This document shows positions 46,010 to 57,251 of a stretch of 64,000 nucleotides of DNA, one piece after another. The notes under the pieces are model-generated. The model saw nothing but the letters and a program-made list of their open reading frames with translations. It was not told the origin of the DNA and made no database searches. Each line of letters starts with the position of its first letter. The first letter of the stretch is position 1. Made by a program: the position numbers and the translations under genes. Source of the DNA: Labia minor (taxonomy: Eukaryota > Arthropoda > Insecta > Dermaptera > Spongiphoridae); the NCBI GenBank assembly GCA_963082975.1, contig OY720346.1, positions 74,020,767 to 74,084,766 of the forward strand, given 5' to 3'.

Positions 46010-46260
46010 TAGAAATTTTATCTTATTATACTAACAATAATTTTATATATATGTATATTTTTGAGATATTAAATCCCTATAAGGTTTTTTTTTTATGAAA
46101 TTCACATTCGATAATTTTTATAAAGAAAAGTCGATCTGTATTGGTTTAAGCCTCCTTAAAAATCATCTAATAATATATATACTCTTTTTTGTTTAATTTA
46201 ATATAGTAACTTTAAATGACGTCACCAACTACATCATCCATTATGAAATTTGCCTATATA
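46010..46260 (-). repeat. Family F-like fragment F5 with TGACGTCA
   Basis: TTATCTTATTATACTAACAA, AAAGTCGATCTGTATTGG and a TGACGTCA at 46217-46224 match parts of F4 and the 31750-31870 segment. Confidence 0.55.
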
Positions 46261-47149
46261 TACTTTTTTAATTGATATTGTATTAATAATTTTTTATATT
46301 TAAAATATCTTGAAATTTTTAATTTAATTTCAAAATAAAATTAAAAATATTTATTTTAATAAAATTTAAGAATAAAATTACGAAATAATATTCATGAAGT
46401 TAGCAACATATAATATATATGAACAATTATAAAGAAAGACACTTTTTTAAAAATAATTTGTTTCTTTAATTAATATTCATTTAAAAAAATAATTAAAAAA
46501 TAACTTATTTCAAATAAATTGTTGAATAAATATGATTTAATATTATTAAATTATGTATATTATATCAATTTTTTTTAAATTAAATAGTTAGTTATTTTAA
46601 TTAATTTGTACCGAAACAAATATTTGATGGGTCATTTTTAGAAAACCCATTTAACAAATGTAATAAATAATTAAAAAAATTTTCAAGTATATAATAACAA
46701 ATTGTATAAATTTCGAGTGTCGAGCGATAGTTCCGTGTTCCGAAATTGTATAATAAGTAATAAAAAAAAAATCAAAATTGGATAATATTTCAAATTTAAA
46801 TTCATATTAAATTTAATAAATTAGCAGAATGATTTGAATGATTGAAATCTCAATGACATAATATAATGTGACTCACTATCACTAATTATTTATTAATTAA
46901 CATTCTTTTGATAAACATATCCAGTTCATTCTATCACATATTAGATTATCGATTAGATATCCAACAAAATTTTTATTCATTGATTTGCATCAAAAACCAA
47001 TTTTTAATATTGAAAATAAAAACTATTTATGTTCTGTTAAAATCTATCAATTAATTAACGATGACTGTATACGGAAAAATAAACGAGCATGATTCCAATA
47101 GAAATCGAATATTTTTGATTTATTTTTTATTTGTTCCAATCCCAATTTA
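46261..47149. other. AT-rich spacer
   Basis: Nothing recognised. A short ATGAAGTTAGCAACA at 46395 may be a trace of family E. Confidence 0.45.
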
Positions 47150-47540
47150 TTAGAGAAATATTAAAATGGCGTCATAATTTTGAATATGGCGAATCTTCCA
47201 ATTAAGCATGCAAGGCAACGCCTGAGTCACCAAAGGAATCACCATTTTTTCGGGGGTTAGTCAGACCTTGAACTCGAAAGCAGCAGTTTCGCTCTGCCTT
47301 TCTAAAGTGACCTTCTTCAGGTCATTATCAGGGGCGTTATGTAAGCAATACCAAGTTTATTAAATCAGAGGTCAGAATGATTAAAATCGACGATAAATCA
47401 CGAAATATTCATCGAAGATATTAAGAAATGATTCGAGGGGCAGGAGGGCTATTGGAGAAGGAATCTCATTAAATTCATATAGGAAAACAACCTGAAAATT
47501 TTAAAGATAGTAATCAATGTGGAAGGGAGGTAAAAAATAA
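47150..47540. other. Single-copy island 14 with CTGAAGAAG / GAAAC motif
   Basis: On the minus strand GACCTGAAGAAGGTCAC is followed about 20 bases later by GCGAAACTGCTGC. The rest is complex single-copy sequence (GGCAACGCCTGAGTCACC). No coding sequence supported. Confidence 0.4.
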
Positions 47541-47809
47541 AATAATCAGAAAAATATTTTTAATACTATTTATAAATTCAATTTAATTATTAATTAAAGA
47601 TTAGAGAAAAGATGAATGATCAATGTCAATTCTTTATAATATCCATTAACTAGTGAAAATTTAATATCATTTTTGAGATGCTAAAAATAATTATCAATTT
47701 AGAGTAGAAATTGTTGGTTGTTATTTTTTTGACAAAAAAGAAATAGGTAAATATCGAAATACCAAAAGACGAGCATTGACATATCTTTAATATAAATTTT
47801 TTTAAAAAT

Positions 47810-48368
47810 CTGGAGGGTCTCTACTGGAATATCTCGCATATTTTAATTAAATTAATTAACATATATTCTATTTATATTAAATGAAATTAATTAAATTATA
47901 AATTCAAATTAATAAATAATATTTATTTGGCACTTTGTTGATAACACCACGTCTCGTGCTGGCGCGTGATTGGCAGTCGATGAGTTTGAAAATTTTAAAA
48001 ATTAATTGCGGTACTTTCAGCAATTCAATCGAGCTGAAATTCTATATATAGCAGTTTTATATAATTTTTAATCACGTGAAAAACTATCAAACATATATCT
48101 TTATTTTTACGGTCAGTTTAGAGGAGAAAAAATGAAAACATGGTAGGTAATGGTTCTCTTCCGAATGAGCTACATTTCTCAAAAATTGATAGAAAACTAC
48201 GAATTTTGAATAACGCCCGTGTGCCAAATTTCATTATTCTAGGCGTTTTTGTGTAATCTTGTCTACACACTCACACAGACATTTTTTTCAACCTTAGTAA
48301 AAATGAATCAGGGACCTTCAAAACGTATAAAAACATCAAAATCTCGTGATATCTCTGGCGAGAGAATA
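47810..48368 (-). mobile_element. Family A HINE-like element, copy A8
   Basis: The + strand starts CTGGAGGGTCTCTACTGGAA (hairpin decayed) and ends TATCTCTGGCGAGAGAATA. The CGTCTCGTGCTGGCGCGTGA block is present. It lacks the sequence between the 5' hairpin and the ATCAAAATCTCG block. Confidence 0.8.
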
Positions 48369-48539
48369 AAAATAAAAATATATATAATCCAAATCTCATT
48401 TTATATTGAACATTAGTATAAGAATTGAAAAGATGGGGAGGCGAGATCATGAGCGAATAGTAATAATAAAAATTACTATTTGTAATAGAAGAAATAAATC
48501 ATGGTCCAAATAGAAATCGTGCCAATTGCATTGGAACAG

Positions 48540-48940
48540 TGGAATCAAGATAAGAGGTCCAGTCCAATGTCAAAAAAAAGATGTATCACTCTCAGGTTCG
48601 TTTGGAGGTAAATGAACAATCCTCGCTCGGATTGAGTGTGGCAAGGTGGCTCAGCGTCAATGTCATTGCTCCTGTCAGGTTCAATATTGACTTGACTTCC
48701 CTGAATGAATCATCGACCGGCTTTATGGCAACGCGCCTTAAGATGCACGGGCCCTTCATTCTTAGATGCACACCCCATTCATTGCGACGGCTTGGCCAGG
48801 TGAATGGGCCAAAAGCAATTATATAATGGGAAAAAAAAAATTTACAAACACACCAAAATTGCAAATTCTGTCACAAACGGAAACAGTCAATGGACTCCTC
48901 CCCCTATTTTCTTTTCATTCAATAATAAATTGTTTTCCAA
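48540..48940. other. Single-copy island 15
   Basis: Balanced sequence with open frames of 81 (+) and 90 (-) codons over the same bases and no match to a known family. Contains TTGGCCAGGTGAATGGGCCA. Coding is possible but unsupported; simultaneous opening of both strands argues for chance. Confidence 0.4.
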
Positions 48941-49110
48941 ACAACAACAACTGCTATAATTTTATGATTTATTGGTATTAAATATATAAGTGTATTCATA
49001 TATTTTAAATTAATAATATCTAATTATCTAATAAATTATAAAGAATATTGTAAGTTACTAAAAAATAATATATATTATAATTTATTTTCTTGATAATTAT
49101 ATTTTAATTT

Positions 49111-49971
49111 GGTAATTGTTCAGAATAGTTGGCATGTGATGGATTTGGATAAAACTTTACCAGTGGATTCCTTTTTTAATTCCAAATAAACTTTTCTTAT
49201 GCAATTTTTGCAGGTCGCTTCTAGTTTACGAGATAAATAAAGATTCTCCTGTTTAGATTCAAATGATTAATAGTGACATTCGTTTTAAAAATATTTTTAA
49301 CATACATCATAATCCATTAGATTAATGTGGATTGGTAATCATATTTGGTTCTAGCAAAAGGCACCACTTCTACACTATCTACTTTTTTCTAATTTATATA
49401 AAAGAATCATAACTTTTTTTCAGTAATTGTTCAGATTAGTTGCCGTGTTATGCATTTGTATAAAACTTTACCAGTGGATTCCTTTTTTAATTCCAAAGAA
49501 ACCTTCCTTGTGCAATATTTCTCGGTTTCGGCTAGTTTATGAGATAAATAAATATTTTTTAAGTTTGACAGATTAGCTGGTTATGAACGTTGAAATATAA
49601 CATTAAGTAATATTTTATTGACTAATTTACTAATTATTCACTTATTTCTAATTTTCGGTTTTTTCAGTCCGGTTTGGATATAGGGAAATTATTTAATTAA
49701 TTAATTTTTCAATTTTTCTATATCCAATACGAACTAAAAAAAACCCGAAAATTAGTGGAGCTCTTTAGTGGTCAAATAATAAAACATGATAGCTAAATAG
49801 AATATCAATAGATTTATATACAAACTTGAATAATTTTTATCTGGTAAACTAGAAGCGACCCGCAAAAATTGCATAAGGAAAGTTTCTTTGGAATTAACAA
49901 AGAATTCATTGGTAAAGTTTTATCCAAATGCATGACATGACAACTGTTCTAAACAATTATCTTTTTATAAT
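49111..49971. mobile_element. Family D foldback-like element, copy D3 (largest)
   Basis: Left arm GGTAATTGTTCAGAATAGTT ... TTTACCAGTGGATTCCTTTT ... GGTCGCTTCTAGTTTACGAG. The right arm is the inverse: GGTAAACTAGAAGCGACCC ... TAAACAATTATC. A second left-arm copy begins near 49421. A central palindrome pairs TTTTCGGTTTTTTCAGTCCG with CGAACTAAAAAAAACCCGAA. No coding sequence. Confidence 0.72.
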
Positions 49972-50499
49972 AAATAATTCAGTACTATAATGTAATAAAG
50001 TAGTATAGAGGAAATAAGAAGCTACATAATAAGAACCTAATAAAATAATGTCTCTTGGTAAAAATACTATTTTAAAAGAAACTTTCACTTTTTAAAGAGT
50101 TCAAGAAAATTATTTAATCATTCAAGGGGTATATAATAGAATTCATGATAGTATTATAATGAATATTGAATTGGATTAAATTTAAAAATAATTTAATAAT
50201 AGCTTGAGTAGATAATTTAATTAATCACAAGAAGACGTGTTTAAGCATTGATTGGGTTATTTTTATTGTTTTTCCTAAATAAATGAATAGTAAATGACTA
50301 AGTTTTGTTTATTTCCAAATCATTCCATCTTAATGAATGTTAATCAATCTAGTATTCCAGGTTCTAATAGGTAACTTAATCATATTTCCACAATTGGAAA
50401 GATTGATATATTGTGTTGGTAGCTAATTAGCGTATATATAATAATATAAAAACTTGGTATTCGTTAATGGAATACTTGTTTTTTGTTTTTTTTTTTCTT
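49972..50499. other. AT-rich spacer
   Basis: No feature recognised. Confidence 0.5.
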
Positions 50500-50724
50500 T
50501 TGAGATGATCATGGGAAATGACAATTTCCCATCAAATCGTTGACTAAAGTCCAATTCAACTCCAAGTTTCAATGTTTGTACAAGGCACCACGTCATATTC
50601 AATGATTGCCATTAATTAATCCTCAATCGAATAATTTGCAAATTCACCACTTGATGACCGATGTGGAGGCCAATCAAAAATCATTCCAGCAAATGAGAAC
50701 GTGGAAATCAACTTTGAATGAATA
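50500..50724. other. Single-copy island 16
   Basis: Contains the perfect palindrome GGGAAATGACAATTTCCC, CCATTAATTAATCCTC and GGAGGCCAATCAAAAATCAT (CCAAT plus homeodomain cores). Candidate regulatory sequence; no frame. Confidence 0.42.
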
Positions 50725-51295
50725 AAGCGGCCGGGGAATTTTTTAATCATTACCCCAAAATATTTTTGTGTGAGTTGATATTACCCCATGGCGAAGAGCA
50801 AAAAAAAAAAAAAAAGAAATCGCCTCTTTGTAGTATCTTTCCTATTATAGCCCCCCCCATGATAGTTTTGAAAAGAAAACAATAACTAAAAATTGAATTT
50901 GTAGAAATACTAACACAGTGTTTTCCAACTGTGGGGCGCGCGCCCCCTGGGGAGCGCGAGACTGTTATAAAAAAGGCGCGAAAGTATTAAAACCAATCTA
51001 TAATAATCTATAATACGTTTTTGCTTAATCGAGTGTGTGTGGGTGTGTAATGTGTATTTGAAGTTCATTAAATAAATAACTATATTATGCGAGTATTTAT
51101 GAAATTAGATTATTACAAAAATTAAGGGGGGCGCAAGTTTTTTTTAAAAAAACGGGGGTGTCGGTACAGAAAGGTTGGAAACCACTGAACTAACAGGTTT
51201 ATAAAATATAAAATTAAAAATATATACTTTTTTACTCACAAAAGTTTCATTTTTACCCCCATTTGGAGTAATTTACCCGGGTTCCCCGACCGCTG
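50725..51295. mobile_element. hAT MITE, CAGCGGTC family, copy 4, carrying a nested hAT MITE
   Basis: AAGCGGCCGGGGAATTTTTT at the left and GGTTCCCCGACCGCTG at the right. Flanks AATGAATA and ATTTAATA (6/8). It is in reverse orientation to copies 1-3 and is interrupted at TACTAACA by 50916..51187. Confidence 0.82.
50916..51187. mobile_element. hAT MITE nested in another hAT MITE
   Basis: Begins CAGTGTTTTCCAACTGTGGG and ends AGGTTGGAAACCACTG. Flanks TACTAACA (50908-50915) and AACTAACA (51188-51195). Starts with a GC-rich GGGGCGCGCGCCCCC palindrome. Family members of the host read AATACTAACAGGTTTATAA in reverse here. Confidence 0.92.
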
Positions 51296-51715
51296 ATTTA
51301 ATAAGAAGGAAAGTTACATGAACGAAAACAAATGGAAATGAAACCCAAAGCCATAAATGACCATTAAGGGTGTTGTTACTGGCCCGGATGACCTTAAATC
51401 AAGCTTTTGAAAATGACATCTCGCAAGTGACATAAGACACCCCCTCACACACATATATATATATACCCTCTGTTCCACGAGAACACCCTTGAAAGTAACA
51501 AAAAAAAAATGTAGAAGGCTTCCGTTATATTAGTATCATATAAGATGGAAGATGGCGATATGGAAAGAAAAAAAAGATTCTAGAAAGAGGAAATAGAAAT
51601 GGAACAATCATCTGTGATTCTCAAATACCTTACTTTTTGTGATCCAATAGAAATAATGAAACAAAAGACTCACCTAAAAAAAAAAATAAAAAAAATATTT
51701 TAGTTATTTATCTTA
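51296..51715. other. Single-copy island 17
   Basis: Mixed sequence (GTTGTTACTGGCCCGGATGA, GACATCTCGCAAGTGACATA) then purine-rich DNA. No gene. Confidence 0.38.
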
Positions 51716-51723
51716 TATTATAT

Positions 51724-52010
51724 CAGTGATTCTCACCCTTTTTTTTTACCGCGGCACACTTTTAACGGTTTAAAAATTTGATAAGTGTAATAATCATACC
51801 AAATTTTACCTTTTTTTTTAGAACCATATTGAAAAAATTGAAAAAAAAAGTCGGAAATGTTTAAGAGTTTGATCGCAAAAACATTTTACCTTTTTTTTAC
51901 ATACATATAAAATAAATAAGTACTTTTTCTTAATTTGAACTTTACATTTGTAAAATTTGGCGGCACATATTGAAAATCTCGAGGCACACAAAAGAGGTTG
52001 AGAATCACTG
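51724..52010. mobile_element. hAT MITE, CAGTGATTCTCAA family, copy 2
   Basis: Begins CAGTGATTCTCACCCTTTTT and ends GAGGTTGAGAATCACTG, with perfect flanks TATTATAT (51716-51723 and 52011-52018). The interior matches 6568..6754 in reverse and has an extra ~100 bp in the middle. Confidence 0.9.
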
Positions 52011-52434
52011 TATTATATGTTATTATTATATATTATTTATATGTTATTATATTTTTAATTAAAAGAAAAAAAAATATGAGTATAAATATAACATAAATGG
52101 ATTAATGAATTTATTTAAAATTTGAAATGTATTAAATAAAAATAATCGATGGAAATTAATTTTATCAGAATTTCTATAAGTGAAAAAAAATAATTATAAA
52201 ACTGAATGAAAATAAATTAAATAAATTAGATAATATAGTTTCTAGAAATAAAATAAGCAAATATGCTAAATGTCATCTATAACTATAAAACAATAGTATA
52301 GTATTTTACTAAAATAAAATCATAAATTTAATTTTTATAACTGGTATAAATTCATTAAATCCAATTATGTGAAATTAATAGATTTAATTGTAAGCACACT
52401 TAAAAATATATACATTAATTACAAAAAAATTTAT

Positions 52435-52549
52435 AATTAAAACCACTCAATGAAGTTTCAAGTTCAAGTCATACCTTTGTTTTTGTGAGTTGAGAACAGC
52501 AAACATCATATATTTATTGAATATGAAACTTAACTGAGTGGTTTTAATT
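52435..52549. mobile_element. 115-bp hairpin element
   Basis: AATTAAAACCACTCAATGAA with GTTTCA at the left is the inverse of TGAAACTTAACTGAGTGGTT with TTAATT at the right; 26-bp arms with three mismatches. Only one copy in the window, so mobile origin is inferred. Confidence 0.6.
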
Positions 52550-52837
52550 AAAAAAGAATTATTTATTCTTATTAAGGTATACTTTTTGATTTATATAATT
52601 AAACATTTTATAAACTTTAAATATGTATAAAATATCAAATTTAATATATCTTCAGTCAGTATCTATCAGTCCGCTTGAATCGGAGCAAGCGTACGGTTAC
52701 TTGAAAACGACTGAAGAATAAGCAGTTGAAACGTTGTACAATTATTTTAATTTAATAAATAATTTTATACAAATAATGTGGTCTTTTAATAAAAATTCTC
52801 TTAATAATTAATATATCTTGTTTTTTGAAATTAACAC
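52550..52837. other. AT-rich spacer with a CTGAAGAA/GAAAC segment
   Basis: 52660-52750 holds GCTTGAATCGGAGCAAGCG (a 6-bp-stem hairpin) and ACTGAAGAATAAGCAGTTGA followed by AACGTTG. Not assigned. Confidence 0.4.
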
Positions 52838-53459
52838 CATAGATATTATTTATAAAGAAAAATCGATCTGTATTGCTTTCAGCCACGGGAAAAATCATCT
52901 TTGTTATTGTATTATATTTGAATTATATCCACTACATAAAATGTAGAAAGAAATACGAGGAGTAGGAATTATATAGATTTAATTTATTTTAATATTTATT
53001 TAATTTATTAAAGTACAAATGTACAAATAAAACGACTATATACTCATCAATTTATACATATAATATTTATATATATATATCTTATAATACTAACAAAAAT
53101 TGTATATTTATCTCGAAAATTTTTTTTAAATTCAGACTATAGATATTATTTATAAAGAAAAATCGATCGAAGTATTATAAATAAAATAAAATTAAAAATA
53201 TTTATTTTAATAATATTTTGTAATCCAATTACGAAATATATATTATGTTATATCCACAGGCCATACTTTTCTGTCTTTCGGTGCATTAATACGTACGTTT
53301 AAGAGGCTTTTTTTTAATTTATGTTCTTTTAAATTATTTGAAATTGTTTTATATATTTTGTCGTTTATTTATTTTAAATAATAATCTTAATCTTAAATCT
53401 TCATAGTTCATAAGAAATATTTTTTTTAAAGTAACGAGCAGAGACTAGGTGAACCAGGT
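52838..53459 (-). repeat. Family F dispersed repeat, copy F4
   Basis: Inverse of F1 and F3. It ends on the + strand with GAGACTAGGTGAACCAGG. AGATATTATTTATAAAGAAA with AATCGATC occurs twice (52845 and 53144), so part of the unit may itself be duplicated. Confidence 0.72.
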
Positions 53460-54154
53460 AATTTTAATTAATCTAGAAATAATTTAAGTGTCAGAGATTT
53501 GAATAAGAGAATATATATATAACACTAAATAGTAAATAGAATGAATACTTTACTAAATAAAAGATAGTAAAAGTATATAAAATTTCCAGGTATTAATTAT
53601 AAAATATTATATACAATATTTTTAATAAACTTTCGAGTATATCCAATAAAATGATCTTATACATAAATGTTTCTAACTCATTTTTAATTATTAATTATTA
53701 TATGAGAAAAAAAAAATATTATCTTAAAATCAAAAAGACACACCTGGTGTAAATTACTTTTTATGCATTATACGTATAAGAAAAAAAAATATTATTATTC
53801 TTTTATATTATATTAAAATATATGTTTAAATTAAATATCAAGCGATGATATTAATTTAGCCGACAAGGCCATCGATTTTATTATTCAATATAAATTTTTA
53901 ATTAAATTTTTATATCTTATTTAAACTTGTTTTATTACCTTTTAGATATTCATATTAATATGTATAGTATCGATGGGAATATTTAATAAAAAAAAAAATG
54001 GTGCCATTTGTTTTATATAATAACAATTTACATAAACATAAAATTTTCCCAACATAGTTTACGAAAATAGATTGAAAAATTTTATATAATATGTAATTTT
54101 TGATAGTAAAATATATATTTTGAATTAAGATATAAATAGTGCATTAATTATTGT
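53460..54154. other. AT-rich spacer
   Basis: No feature recognised. Confidence 0.5.
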
Positions 54155-54530
54155 GGTAATTGTTTAGTCTAACCGATGTATGATGGATTTGGATAAAACT
54201 TTACCAGTGGATTCCTTTTTTAATTCAAAACAAACTTTCCTTAAGCAGTATGTGGCGGTCGCTTCTAGTTTACGATATAAAAATTATTAAATTTTTTATA
54301 TAAACCCATTTAGCTACCATGTTTTATTATTTGGCTACCAGAGGGCTCCACTAATTTTCTGTTTTATAAGTTCGGTTTGGATATAACAAGATTAAAAAAT
54401 TAATTAATTAAATAATTTTCCTATATCAATTACGAACTTATAAAAACCGAAAATTAGTGAATAAATTAATAATCAGTGAATTAGTCAATAAAACATTATT
54501 AAATGGCTGCTCATTCATAACTAGTTTATG
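54155..54530. mobile_element. Family D foldback-like element, copy D4
   Basis: Left end GGTAATTGTTTAGTCTAACC, then TTTACCAGTGGATTCCTTTT and GGTCGCTTCTAGTTTACG. A central palindrome follows (TTTATAAGTTCGGTTTGGAT against TACGAACTTATAAAAACCGA). The right arm is truncated after TTCATAACTAG. Confidence 0.68.
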
Positions 54531-54629
54531 TTATTGATTTTGTTTGTTTAATTAAAAGTATCTGCAGTGTTTCTTTAGATTTTTTTTTTTTTTTTTTTTT
54601 TTTGAAAAAGGTTTACGATTAATCCTAGA

Positions 54630-54870
54630 TTGAATTGGTTTTGACGAGGGGTCGTTTGAACGTAATGTGCGCTCTTAGGCCCTTAATGGAAAACATTTCA
54701 TCAAGGCGTAGCACCAATGGCTATGAGGAAAAACCCTCTGGGCCAATTTATTTGGAATTTAAACACTTTAGCAATGGCCGAGCGGTGTTAATCCAACCAA
54801 CCGACAGTTTTACTAGCGCCATAGTAGAAATTGAATGTAAGGAAAAAAAAATATATACTTGAGAAAAAAT
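54630..54870. other. Single-copy island 18
   Basis: Complex sequence with a 75-codon + frame (54635-54862, TTG start) giving no recognisable domain, and an overlapping minus frame. Not called a gene. Confidence 0.38.
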
Positions 54871-54933
54871 TAAATAAACAAATAAAGAATATGAAAAAGA
54901 ACCAATATATATATTAGCCTTTCTCGGCATCAT

Positions 54934-55165
54934 TATGCTGCCAGTGGCATAAAACTCTTCTTAGAATATAAAATTATTAACTTTATTCAAATCGTCGAAA
55001 TAATTTTTTTTCAATATTTAATAATAACAAAACAAAATTTAAAAAAAATGAAGTTAGTTATAAAATAAATAATTTTGACAATTTGTAACTAACTTCATAA
55101 TGTTAAAGACATCACATACATACGACGGAAATTATATTTATTATATATATTTATTGATATATGAA
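54934..55165 (+). repeat. Family E repeat, copy E3, internally deleted
   Basis: ATGCTGCCAGTGGCATAAAA, CTCTTCTTAGA, AATGAAGTTAGTTATAAAAT and ACTAACTTCATAATGTTAAA match E2. The GCGGCTTCTAGTCGCACGAG block is missing. Confidence 0.72.
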
Positions 55166-56160
55166 AGTTTATGTGATCTTCATAAATAATTTAAAGTAAT
55201 AAATAACCAATAAATAGTGTGAATATTTATAATTAAAATCATTATTATTATTATTATTTATAAATATATTCAAAAATTGATTATTTAACTTTATAATTTA
55301 ATTTAAAGAATAAATTACCTACTATAAATAGAGTGACGTAAAAGGGAAACGACCCGTTAGGGGATGATCTGATTTATAAATAAGCAAATCTTCCCTTTCA
55401 AAATGTATTGGGGTATGGGACGAAGAGAATATTTTTAAAATTCCTTAAAATATAAGAGGAATCCATTCGTAAGTGAGAATGTCATGCGTTTTTCTTTTTT
55501 CTTAACAGCCCTTATCAAACAACCCCAATAAGTGTCCCGGAAATGACGTTGAAATGTTTTAATTATAAATAAATGGTTTAGATAAAAGTAAAAGAAGAAA
55601 TCGGAATTGTTTCATGCTTTAATTTATAGTTACATTCTGAAATTTGTTAACGTTGGTCTGTCGGGGAGGGAGTTAAAAAAGATCAAATATCTAATATTTG
55701 AAGACATTTTACTTAGACGCCGGATTTAATTATATCCGGTGTGTAGGATCAGCTGTTGGATGATTCGTTTTACGTACTATTCCTAATATGCTCTTCAAAG
55801 GGTGGTTTAATTTCAACTCCTACTACTACTTAACTACTTGGAAGTATTTTTTTACAACTTAAGAGTAAATGAAACAAACAAAAACTTAATGTTCATAGTA
55901 AATTTCGTAAATAATATGATTATAAATATAAAATTATTATTAATCTGGAAATTTATCAAAATCTAATCTATAAAAAGAAAAAAAAAAGTTTAAATATATT
56001 AAAATACTACTAGTTTTAATTTTGATGAGAAAAATAGTAATTCAATTACTATTGTATCCAAAACGAACACTTCATTTGCGATTGTGAAACACAAATTTCT
56101 GTTAAATTTAGCATACTTAAACATCTTATTTGATTGTATTTAATATAAATAAAAAATAAT
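55166..56160. other. Spacer with island 19
   Basis: 55320-55850 is of mixed composition (GACGTAAAAGGGAAACGACC, CGCCGGATTTAATTATATCC). The rest is A/T. Confidence 0.4.
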
Positions 56161-57251
56161 GAGCTGTGGCCAGGCACAGAACCGACCGACGATTTAAAAT
56201 AAATTAATTTCCAAACAACATTATATATATACTGTATCAAAAATAAAATCTTTTTAAAACTTGAATTAAAAAATGACTAGATTATATTATCTTGGTTTTG
56301 ATTTTTAGTTTATAATTACTACTATAATTTAAGTGAAAAATTTTTCGACAATGAATATAAAATTAATACTTTGTAAACTAACACTTCCGGTTTCCGGAGT
56401 TAAACCTAAAGTTGATGAATTCATGCTACTGATGCATTGAGTAAATATATCAAATTTTATCAAAATCCGTTTGACCGTTCAATCAGTACACGTCTATACG
56501 GACAGATGGACAGACGGACAGACATCATGCTAAAAATACATTTTTCTTTTTTAAATTAGCTGGAGTGTCTCCACTCGACTATCTCGCAATTTGAATTGGA
56601 TTAAATAACATAATATATTATATTTAAATTAAATTTAATTAATTATAAATTATAAATAATAAATAATAAATATTAAACCAGCGCATGTTTGGCTTTTTGT
56701 TGATGGCACCACGTCACCTGTTGGCGCGTGAGATTTGCAGTGTTAAAAAATTAATTCTGGTAATTTCAGCGAATCAATCAAGCTGAAATTCTATATATAG
56801 CAGTTTTATACAATTATTAATCATGTGAAAAATTATCAAACATATATCTTTATTTTTACGGTCACTTTAGAGGAAAAAAAATCAAAACGTTGTAGGTAAT
56901 GACCCTCTTCCGGTTGAGCTACATTTCTCAAAAGTTGATAGAAAACTATGAATTTTGAATAATGTCCATGTACCAAATTTCATCATTCTAGCTCAAACCG
57001 TTTTTGCGTAATCTTGCCTACATACACACACACACAGACACACACACACACACACACAGACATTTTTCTCAACCTTAGTGAAAATGATTCAGGAACCTTC
57101 AAAAAGTATAAAAACATCAAAATCTCAACATCGAAAATTTTCGTGATCGCAATACTATCTCTGGCGAGATAGTAAAAAATGCATGATTCGTGGAGATTTG
57201 TAAAAATCTGGTGTAAAAACAATACCTTCCCTACCTATTGTCGATCGGTAA
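56161..57251 (-). mobile_element. Family B HINE-like element, copy B5, split by family A copy A9
   Basis: Left part starts GAGCTGTGGCCAGGCACAGA then ACCGACCGACGATTTAAAAT, up to GACAGACATCATGCTAAAAA. Right part resumes at GCATGATTCGTGGAGATTTG and ends TGTCGATCGGTAAAAA. Confidence 0.83.
56558..57173 (-). mobile_element. Family A HINE-like element, copy A9, nested in B5 (full length)
   Basis: The + strand starts AGCTGGAGTGTCTCCACTCG and ends GCAATACTATCTCTGGCGAG then ATAGTA, with both hairpins intact. (CA)n at about 57027-57060. Inserted at a T-rich point (TTTTTCTTTTTTAAATT) of B5. Confidence 0.88.

Noticed and set aside
48581-48864. Overlapping 81- and 90-codon frames on opposite strands
   Set aside because: Both strands open at once, no known protein, no clear splice sites.
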